Source: CBFDCQ01 sp965603355 (GTDB lineage: Bacteria > Hydrogenedentota > CAZGCA01 > CBFDCQ01). Taken from it: 29,400 nt of DNA. The stretch spans positions 1 through 29,400 of the forward strand of contig CBFDCQ010000038.1 of the NCBI GenBank assembly GCA_965603355.1, in the 5' to 3' direction. Made by a program: the position numbers and the translations under genes. Below, piece by piece: positions 23,481 to 29,400 of the stretch. How positions within the stretch are numbered: position 1 is the first letter of the stretch; every line of letters starts with the position of its first letter. A model generated the notes under the pieces. It saw only the letters and a list, made by a program, of their open reading frames with translations. It ran no database searches and was not told where the DNA came from.

Positions 23481-24350
23481 ATGGTGATTAAACTTGGATT
23501 GCCCAAGGGAAGTCTGGAAGCAGCGACTATGGAGCTGTTTGGCAAGGCCGGGTTCGTTCTCGACAGCGGGGAGCGCTCGTATTTCCCCCGCGTAGACGAT
23601 CCGGAGATCGAGCCGATGCTCCTGAGGCCTCAGGAGATGGCTCGCTACGTCGCAGACGGCATCCTGGACGCCGGTATAACGGGGTATGACTGGATACAGG
23701 AGAGCGGCTGCACGGTGGTCGAAGTCACGGAACTGCGGTACAGCAAGGCGACGCGAAACGCCGTTCGCTGGGTCCTGGCCGCACCGATTGAATCGGACAT
23801 ACAGTCAGTGAAGGATCTCCAGGGGAAACGCGTGGCTACCGAATTGGTCCAAGTCACGAAAAAGTATCTGGCGGACAACAGAGTGGACGCGGAAGTGGAG
23901 TTCTCGTGGGGCGCCACTGAGGTCAAACCGCCGTTTCTCGTCGACGCCATTGTTGAGGCGACGGAGACGGGCACGTCGCTTCGCGCGAACGGTCTGAGAA
24001 TCGTGGAGACGATTCTGGAGAGCACACCGCGCTTGATAGCCAACAAGCAATCGTGGCAGGACGAGGCGAAAAGGACAAAGATCGAGAATGTGGCGCTGCT
24101 GTTGAGAGGAGCGCTCGATGCGCGCGATACTGTGGGGCTGAAGATGAACGTCGCGAAAGAGAACCTGGACAAGGTGCTGAGCATTCTTCCGGCGATGAGA
24201 AATCCTACCGTGACGCCACTTAGCGACACGGGGTGGGTGGCCCTGGACAGCGTGATCGAGGAACGTGTGGTGCGTGAGATCATCCCGAAGCTGCTTCAAG
24301 CAGGTGCGGAGGGTATAGTCGAGTATCCGCTGAACAAGGTGATAAGATAG
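23481..24350 (+). CDS. hisG: ATP phosphoribosyltransferase, long form
   Basis: First enzyme of histidine synthesis: joins ATP and PRPP to give phosphoribosyl-ATP. The 289-residue protein has the long-form layout: two periplasmic-binding-like catalytic domains (KLGLPKGSLEAATMELFGKAGF at 4-25; DAIVEATETGTSLRANGL with the PRPP-loop-like segment) and a C-terminal HisG_C regulatory domain (GLKMNVAKENLDKVLSILP; NPTVTPLS) that usually binds histidine for feedback inhibition. Long-form enzymes work without HisZ. ATG 23481 is chosen because it gives the family N-terminus MVIKLGLPKGSL and has GAGGGA about 10 bases upstream; a GTG 10 codons earlier is possible. No other his genes are in the window. Confidence 0.95.
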   Translation: MVIKLGLPKGSLEAATMELFGKAGFVLDSGERSYFPRVDDPEIEPMLLRPQEMARYVADGILDAGITGYDWIQESGCTVVEVTELRYSKATRNAVRWVLAAPIESDIQSVKDLQGKRVATELVQVTKKYLADNRVDAEVEFSWGATEVKPPFLVDAIVEATETGTSLRANGLRIVETILESTPRLIANKQSWQDEAKRTKIENVALLLRGALDARDTVGLKMNVAKENLDKVLSILPAMRNPTVTPLSDTGWVALDSVIEERVVREIIPKLLQAGAEGIVEYPLNKVIR

Positions 24351-24420
24351 GTCGTTTCCTCCTAACGCGGGTTTCGTAAGAATATGCTGGGAATCATTTC
24401 CAAAGAGGAGTCACAGGACA

Positions 24421-24843
24421 GTGAACGAGTCAAATAGCGCAAGCCGGGAACCGAGCGGAACTCACAAGAAGGTCGACGAGAACTGGAAGAAGCAGGTCGA
24501 GCGTGAGAAGGATAGTAAGGACGAAGCGGAGGCGAAGCCGCAGCCGGAACCGCGTGCTGATGCTGGTGCTGGTGGGCCGCAGCAGACGGGATTTATTGCT
24601 TTCGTCAGCGGTCTTGCCATGCAGGCGATGATGTGTATGGGCGAGATGCCGGACCCCAACACCGGCCTGACACGCGAGAACCTTGCGGAAGCAAAGTACC
24701 TGATTGACATCATCGCGATGTTGCAGGAGAAAACGAAGGGTAATCTGACCCAGGAAGAGGCTGCCGGCATGGAAGAGGCGGTCTATGGTCTCAGGATGAG
24801 ATACGTTCGCAAAGTGTCTCCTGATGGTCAACAAGAAGGGTAG
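24421..24843 (+). CDS. DUF1844 family protein
   Basis: A 140-residue protein with a GTG start behind GAGGAG. The first ~50 residues are charged and repetitive (Lys/Glu-rich, then Pro/Ala), probably disordered. The C-terminal ~85 residues match DUF1844: FIAFVSGLAMQAMMCMGEMP, then NLAEAKYLIDIIAMLQEKTKGNL and a helical end. The family is small, soluble, of unknown function, and known mainly from Deltaproteobacteria, Acidobacteria, Planctomycetes and related lineages. It lies between hisG and purA on the same strand. Its stop codon TAG belongs to a GTAG-headed palindrome, and the last residues (DGQQEG) are not conserved-looking. Confidence 0.88.
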   Translation: MNESNSASREPSGTHKKVDENWKKQVEREKDSKDEAEAKPQPEPRADAGAGGPQQTGFIAFVSGLAMQAMMCMGEMPDPNTGLTRENLAEAKYLIDIIAMLQEKTKGNLTQEEAAGMEEAVYGLRMRYVRKVSPDGQQEG

Positions 24844-24862
24844 GGCGGGCATCTTGCCCGCC
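24840..24862 (+). repeat. GTAG-headed palindrome, type D, overlapping a stop codon
   Basis: GTAG followed by arms GGCGGGCA and TGCCCGCC. It is closely related to both members of the pair at 6720-6794. The TAG (24841-24843) ends the DUF1844 gene, and the hairpin fills much of the 60-base gap before purA. Confidence 0.85.
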
Positions 24863-24903
24863 ATTGTCAAGCGTAAAGAAAACCGGGTAATAGAGGCTCG
24901 ACA

Positions 24904-26199
24904 ATGCCAGCCTATATTGTAGTCGGAACTCAGTGGGGTGACGAAGGTAAGGGGAAGATTGTCGATTTCCTTACCGAACGAGCGGATGTTATCGCACGTT
25001 ACCAGGGCGGTAACAACGCCGGCCATACGGTGGTGATAGAAGGTGAGGAGTATGTGGTCCACCTTGTACCGAGCGGCATTCTGCATCCGGACAAGGTCTG
25101 CGTAATAGGCAACGGCACCGTGATAGACCCGGAAGTCCTTGCGCAGGAGGTAGCGGAACTCGAGCGGCGAGAAATCGCGGTTGAGGGCCGGCTGTTCATG
25201 AGCGAGAACGCCCATCTCATTATGCCGTACCACAAGGTGTTGGATGAAGCGCAGGAGGCGTTCAAGGGAGCGGACAAGGTCGGTACCACGGGACGCGGGA
25301 TCGGTCCGGCGTACGCGGACAAAATTGACCGGCTGGGTATCCGGGCGGGCGACTTGCTGGACGAGACCGTGTTTCGCGCCAAGCTCGAGTCGGTTCTCGG
25401 ACTAAAGAACGCGATACTGACGAAAGTTTTCGACAGACCTCCACTGGACGGCGACGAGATCATAGGGAAATACCAAGGGTACGCGAAGCAGCTCAAGAGA
25501 TACCTGGCCGACGCTTCCACGATGATCAACGAGGCGCTCGATGCCGGCAAGATAGTGCTGTTCGAGGGCGCACAAGGCGCGATGCTGGATATAGACATGG
25601 GAACCTACCCTTACGTGACTTCGTCAAATACCGTCGCGGGAGGAGCGTGTGCCGGAGTCGGAATAGGGCCGACGCGCATAGACGGCGTGATTGGCGTCGT
25701 GAAGGCTTACACGACGCGCGTTGGGCGAGGACCTTTCCCGACCGAGCAGGGCGGAGATGTAGGCGAGCATCTTCGTGAGAAAGGGTACGAGTATGGGCGC
25801 ACGACCGGACGGCCAAGACGGTGCGGCTGGTTCGATGCGCCGCTTGTACGCCGCTCGCTCATGGCCAGCGGCGTGACGAGCATCGCGCTCACGAAACCGG
25901 ATGTGCTCGGCGGTATGGATAGAATCAAAGTGTGCGTTGCATACCGGTTCAACGGTGCTGAATATCGGTACTCGCCGGCGAATGCCGCCCTGATAGGCCA
26001 GTACGAGCCGATTTATGAGGAGGTGGAAGGCTGGGCGGAAGACATATCGCCGTGTCGGAGCTTCGACGAGTTGCCGGACGCGGCACAACGGTACATCCAA
26101 TACCTTGAAGACCTGCTCAGTTGTCCCATCTCCGTCATTTCCACCGGCGCAGGCCGCGACGACACAATTGTGATGAAAGATCCCTTCCCCGAGGCGTGA
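24904..26199 (+). CDS. purA: Adenylosuccinate synthetase
   Basis: Joins IMP and aspartate using GTP to make adenylosuccinate, the committed step to AMP. The 431-residue protein starts with the signature VGTQWGDEGKGKIVD, with catalytic Asp13, and has GGNNAGHTVV with His41, at the same positions as in E. coli. Further motifs include GTTGRGIGPAYADK, LFEGAQGAMLDIDMGTYPYVTSSN and TTGRPRRCGWFD. Length is normal. The ATG follows a modest GAGG site. It is separated from the DUF1844 gene by a palindrome, so it may be transcribed by read-through from the ndk promoter or from an unseen promoter. No obvious terminator follows. Confidence 0.98.
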   Translation: MPAYIVVGTQWGDEGKGKIVDFLTERADVIARYQGGNNAGHTVVIEGEEYVVHLVPSGILHPDKVCVIGNGTVIDPEVLAQEVAELERREIAVEGRLFMSENAHLIMPYHKVLDEAQEAFKGADKVGTTGRGIGPAYADKIDRLGIRAGDLLDETVFRAKLESVLGLKNAILTKVFDRPPLDGDEIIGKYQGYAKQLKRYLADASTMINEALDAGKIVLFEGAQGAMLDIDMGTYPYVTSSNTVAGGACAGVGIGPTRIDGVIGVVKAYTTRVGRGPFPTEQGGDVGEHLREKGYEYGRTTGRPRRCGWFDAPLVRRSLMASGVTSIALTKPDVLGGMDRIKVCVAYRFNGAEYRYSPANAALIGQYEPIYEEVEGWAEDISPCRSFDELPDAAQRYIQYLEDLLSCPISVISTGAGRDDTIVMKDPFPEA

Positions 26200-26271
26200 T
26201 TCGCCACGAGACAAGACATTCCCCAACAATCCCCGTGATCCTGTACCTCTGATCGGAGTCCTGCGCCCCCG

Positions 26272-26330
26272 CCACTATACGACCGGATTTTTTCGGTGTC
26301 TTTATCCGTCGGTGTCGATTACTATAGTGG
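26272..26330 (+). promoter_or_regulatory. Operator-like repeats before the last sigma gene
   Basis: CCACTATA (26272-26279) and TATAGTGG (26323-26330) form an 8-base inverted repeat 43 bases apart. Between them TCGGTGTC occurs twice (26293-26300 and 26309-26316), exactly 16 bases apart. The set ends 41 bases before the start codon, where a promoter is expected. Binding by a regulator, or by an ECF sigma, is inference. Confidence 0.3.
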
Positions 26331-26371
26331 AGGCGGTAATGTTGGTTTTGCTTCGTTCAGGTGGGTGAGAA

Positions 26372-29300
26372 ATGGCTAGCTCCGACGCAGCACTCCTCGA
26401 GAGATGGATAGTGACGCGTGACGCTGATGCATTTGCCGAGATCGTCTCGCGCTATTCGGCATTGGTCTACAGCACCTGCAAGCGAGTTACCGGAAATCCC
26501 AACGACGCGGAGGATGTGGCGCAGGAGTGCTTCATCGAGCTCGTGCGTGTCAGGAAGACAATAAGGCCGTCGCTGGGAGGGTGGCTGCACACCGTGGCCA
26601 CGCGTCGCTCGCTGGACCGAATAAAGGCCGAAGCCAGACGAAAGCGGCGCGAGGTGCGTTTCGCGGAGAGAGTAGATATGAGCGCTGAGACAACTTGGGA
26701 TGATATGAAGACGCATATCGATGAGGCAATAGCCGCACTGCCTGACAAGCTTCGCGAGCCTGTAGTCTACCGCTTCCTAAAAGGTCAAACGCAGAATGCC
26801 ATCGCTCGCAATCTCGGCGTTTCCGATTCAACCGTCCAGTATCGGCTGAGCAAGGCTATCGAGGAAATGCGCAAGTTCCTGAAAAAGCGGGGCGTGGTTG
26901 CTCCAAGCGTTCTCCTATTGTCGTTACTGGGTAGGCGCCTTACAGCCGAGGCTGCCCCAGCAACTCTCACAGCCGCCTTAGGGAAACTCACCCTTGCCAG
27001 CACCATAGGGGCCATTGGCGGAACTGCAGGAACATCCGCGACAGGCATCGCGACTTTGGGAGGTGTGCTCATCATGAAGAAACTCATTCTCAGTGGGATT
27101 GTCCTAACCTGTGCAATTGGGGGATTCGTTCTGACGAGGCAACGTGCTCCGCAGGACCCGGCCGCCCCTGTCGAAATCACGACTATGCAGGACCGTGACG
27201 GACCACCACGAGAACAAGCCAGACTCTCTGCTGAACAGACACGTATGGTGAGGGTACATGAAAATGCCAAGGGTGTTCGCGTAACAGGCAAGGTGGTTGA
27301 TTCCCTGGGCAATCCCATTGAGGGGGCGATAGTGAAGCTTCTTCAGCGTAGGCAGCGAGAACCTGTGCGCGAAGTCCTTACGAAGACGGACGGTACTTTT
27401 GAATTCAAAGGCCTAACACGGTGGGGCTCCATCGCCGTTCTGGCCGAGAAGGAGAAGATGCGCGAGATGCCGGGCGCGAGAGGCGTGAACCAGTTGACGG
27501 AAAGCGGTCTTGAGGACGTACTCATCACGCTACACTATACCGCGACCGTCGAGGGCGTCGTCGTCGATCCTTGGAGCCGGCCGGTGGTTGGTGAGGAAGT
27601 AACGGCCCGGTGGCTCAGTTCTGACGATATCTTCCTTACCGAGTCCGCCGTCACTTCGGGGCAGGGCGCGTTCAGAATCGCGGGGTTGCTGCCGGGATCG
27701 CATTCACTTGCGGTCATTCCGGAGAAAGCAGGCCGCATTGACGTCGAGGATGTGCGCGTCGAACTCGAGGAGGGAGAGCACCGCACAGGCATTCGCATTG
27801 TGTACGAGGGCGACGACTTTACGATTGCCGGTCGCGTGAGCAATGAAGTCGGCGAACCGGTAATTGACGCTCAGGTCGGGGCCATGATCGACGGGGTCAA
27901 CGCGTCGGCCCAAACTGACGAGGACGGGCGGTATCGGCTAACACGCCTTCCCGAAGGCGACTGCATGATGATCGTCAGTCACAGTGATTACGAATCTCTG
28001 TGGGAGTCCGGCATCGAGACGGGAAGCGAGGATGTGGATTTCGTGCTCGTCGCGCTCCCTTCCGAAGGTGTTGCGGGCCGTGTTATCGATGCGGACACGC
28101 GCCAGCCTATCACGGATTTCTGGATCACACAGCGGACAGGTGCCTGGCAAGGTCGGACTTGGTCCAGGGGCAGGTACCGGGTGGATTTCCGCCACGACGA
28201 GCAGGGCCGTTTTTGGCTGAAAAACGTGGGGTCGAAAGAAATCACGATCGTGGCGGACGCGGTAGGTTATGCGCCCGGGTACGCCGCGGTTCATATGGCG
28301 GAAGGAGAGCGTGTGCCGGAAGTAATCATACCCCTCTCAAGAGGGCACGTACTTGAAGGCACCGTGGTTACCACTGAAAACGTTCCCGTACCCGGTGCAT
28401 ACATCTTTGTGGATAACCTACCACCGTTTGACCAATATAGGGATAAGGACGACTTCGCTAACGCTATGACAGGGATCATACGGTCCGAAGCCGACGGCTC
28501 CTTTGTCCTGGATAACCTGGAGGAGGGGATACCCACAACAGTTGTGGCCTATCACTTCGACCACGGACTCGGGACGCTTGAACTGACGCCATCGGGGGCA
28601 GAAACGACAGGGGCAGACATTGTCCTTGCACAGGGCGGCCAGATTGCAGGTACCGTTACACTCGGGGGAGAACCGTTACCCGGGGCAAGGGTCGGGGTGT
28701 GGCATGACGGTCTGCAAACGAATGCCGGAGAAGCGGAAACCGAGGCGGATGGCTCTTACGTACTTTCAGACGTGCCCGAAGGGAGTGTCGACGTGCACGT
28801 CCAACTTCCAGGAAGCTTCCCGCCCTATAGCCGTCGGGCGGCCTACCAATACGACATCCTGGTTCAGAATGGGCGGACTACACACGTTCATTTCGATTAC
28901 CCGGCCGGTAACAGTCGACTGGAGGGAAGTGTGACCCTATTCGGCGAACCCGTCGAGCGCGGTGAGGTGACGTTGCGGACGTCAGGACCGGCAGGGGCAG
29001 AGCACAGCGGAAGAAGTGTCGGCATCAATGGGCGGTATGTCTTCCGGGACGTGCCTGCAGGGCCGGCTACACTTTCGGTAGGCGTCGTAACCGAAACCGG
29101 CGATTGGATCAACAGGACCATCAACGTCGAGATCCTCGAGGGAGAGGTCACAACCGTAGACGTCGATCTGTCCGGCAACAGCGTCGTGGGCGGATACGTT
29201 TATGGTCTTGGCCCCTTCGAGCGTGGAGGCGTGCGGGTGCTCTCAGGGGAAGTAGACATAAGAGAATTCACCCCGAACACACTTCAAGAATTGGCGCCAT

Positions 29301-29400
29301 TCTTGCAGGGATACAGCGTAGTCGCTTACGATGGTGTATATGAAATTGAGGGTCTAGAGCCGGGCGTCTATACGCTCGTTGCCATTGCGACCCCACGCAC
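26372..29400 (+). CDS. Membrane-anchored ECF sigma factor with carboxypeptidase-like repeats, 3' truncated
   Basis: The frame is open to the window end; 1009 residues are visible. Residues ~1-95 are sigma region 2 (AFAEIVSRYSALVYSTC; AEDVAQECFIELVRV; GGWLHTVATRRSLDRI), ~115-172 region 4 with HTH TQNAIARNLGVSDSTVQYRL. A linker with ALGKLTLA (202-209) leads to one membrane helix (~237-254, LILSGIVLTCAIGGFVLT). The rest is at least eight carboxypeptidase-regulatory-like units, opening for example with VTGKVVDSLGNPIEGAIV (~304), VEGVVVDPWSRPVVGEEV, IAGRVSNEVGEPVIDAQV, LEGTVVTTENVPVPGAY and IAGTVTLGGEPLPGARV. The sigma head aligns without gaps through region 4 with the protein at 10792-12948. The ATG at 26372 has only a weak upstream GTGGGTGAG. 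Ligand and activation are unknown. Confidence 0.87.
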   Translation, partial: MASSDAALLERWIVTRDADAFAEIVSRYSALVYSTCKRVTGNPNDAEDVAQECFIELVRVRKTIRPSLGGWLHTVATRRSLDRIKAEARRKRREVRFAERVDMSAETTWDDMKTHIDEAIAALPDKLREPVVYRFLKGQTQNAIARNLGVSDSTVQYRLSKAIEEMRKFLKKRGVVAPSVLLLSLLGRRLTAEAAPATLTAALGKLTLASTIGAIGGTAGTSATGIATLGGVLIMKKLILSGIVLTCAIGGFVLTRQRAPQDPAAPVEITTMQDRDGPPREQARLSAEQTRMVRVHENAKGVRVTGKVVDSLGNPIEGAIVKLLQRRQREPVREVLTKTDGTFEFKGLTRWGSIAVLAEKEKMREMPGARGVNQLTESGLEDVLITLHYTATVEGVVVDPWSRPVVGEEVTARWLSSDDIFLTESAVTSGQGAFRIAGLLPGSHSLAVIPEKAGRIDVEDVRVELEEGEHRTGIRIVYEGDDFTIAGRVSNEVGEPVIDAQVGAMIDGVNASAQTDEDGRYRLTRLPEGDCMMIVSHSDYESLWESGIETGSEDVDFVLVALPSEGVAGRVIDADTRQPITDFWITQRTGAWQGRTWSRGRYRVDFRHDEQGRFWLKNVGSKEITIVADAVGYAPGYAAVHMAEGERVPEVIIPLSRGHVLEGTVVTTENVPVPGAYIFVDNLPPFDQYRDKDDFANAMTGIIRSEADGSFVLDNLEEGIPTTVVAYHFDHGLGTLELTPSGAETTGADIVLAQGGQIAGTVTLGGEPLPGARVGVWHDGLQTNAGEAETEADGSYVLSDVPEGSVDVHVQLPGSFPPYSRRAAYQYDILVQNGRTTHVHFDYPAGNSRLEGSVTLFGEPVERGEVTLRTSGPAGAEHSGRSVGINGRYVFRDVPAGPATLSVGVVTETGDWINRTINVEILEGEVTTVDVDLSGNSVVGGYVYGLGPFERGGVRVLSGEVDIREFTPNTLQELAPFLQGYSVVAYDGVYEIEGLEPGVYTLVAIATPR

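Overview
The window comes from a moderately GC-rich (by eye), Gram-negative bacterium, most likely an uncultivated lineage of planctomycete, Hydrogenedentota or similar PVC/FCB-neighbouring type. The support is kdsB (LPS core synthesis), a lipobox lipoprotein, several ECF sigma factors fused to one membrane helix and a large ectodomain, planctomycete-style leucine-rich repeats, carboxypeptidase-D-like beta-sandwich repeats, and many short dispersed palindromes between genes. The phylum is inference. No rRNA, tRNA, CRISPR array or transposase gene was found.

Layout. (1) 1-2640: 3' part of a large carboxypeptidase-like/LRR/DUF3738-like protein. (2) 3005-6528: translationally coupled ECF sigma factor and a membrane-bound anti-sigma/von Willebrand A protein. 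(3) 6529-7083: a nest of palindromic repeats. (4) 7084-9506, minus: kdsB then pyrG. (5) 9507-10791: a small lipoprotein gene with its own promoter, lying between two direct copies of a 55-bp repeat. (6) 10792-12948, minus: a membrane-anchored sigma factor with a helical ectodomain. (7) 13195-18826, minus: a four-gene operon, transcribed as ADP-forming acyl-CoA synthetase, DRTGG phosphotransacetylase-like protein, phosphomannomutase and GDP-mannose pyrophosphorylase. (8) 19100-22426, minus: a sigma factor fused to about eight carboxypeptidase-like repeats, bracketed by direct copies of a composite palindrome. (9) 22793-26199, plus: a housekeeping run of ndk, a 31-residue ribosome-associated-type basic protein, hisG, a DUF1844 gene and purA. 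(10) 26372-29400+: a further membrane-anchored sigma factor with carboxypeptidase-like repeats, running off the end.

Two themes stand out. First, four ECF sigma domains lie within 29 kb. Three are built as sigma head, one membrane helix and ectodomain in a single chain. Two of these (10792-12948 and 26372-29400) have near-colinear sigma heads but unrelated ectodomains, suggesting ectodomain swapping on a common intracellular output. The fourth is a separate sigma/anti-sigma pair whose anti-sigma carries a vWA ectodomain. The truncated first gene has the same kind of ectodomain and may have a sigma head upstream. Second, the genome carries GTAG-headed palindromes resembling REP elements. In at least three and perhaps four genes the TAG of the GTAG head is the stop codon. 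Repeat copies also bracket two accessory genes, which makes those genes candidates for recombinational gain or loss.

The housekeeping genes look intact, with the expected catalytic motifs. Start sites were moved downstream from the longest frame for pyrG, the lipoprotein, the ADP-forming synthetase, ndk, hisG and two sigma genes, on the basis of Shine-Dalgarno sites, promoters and family N-termini.
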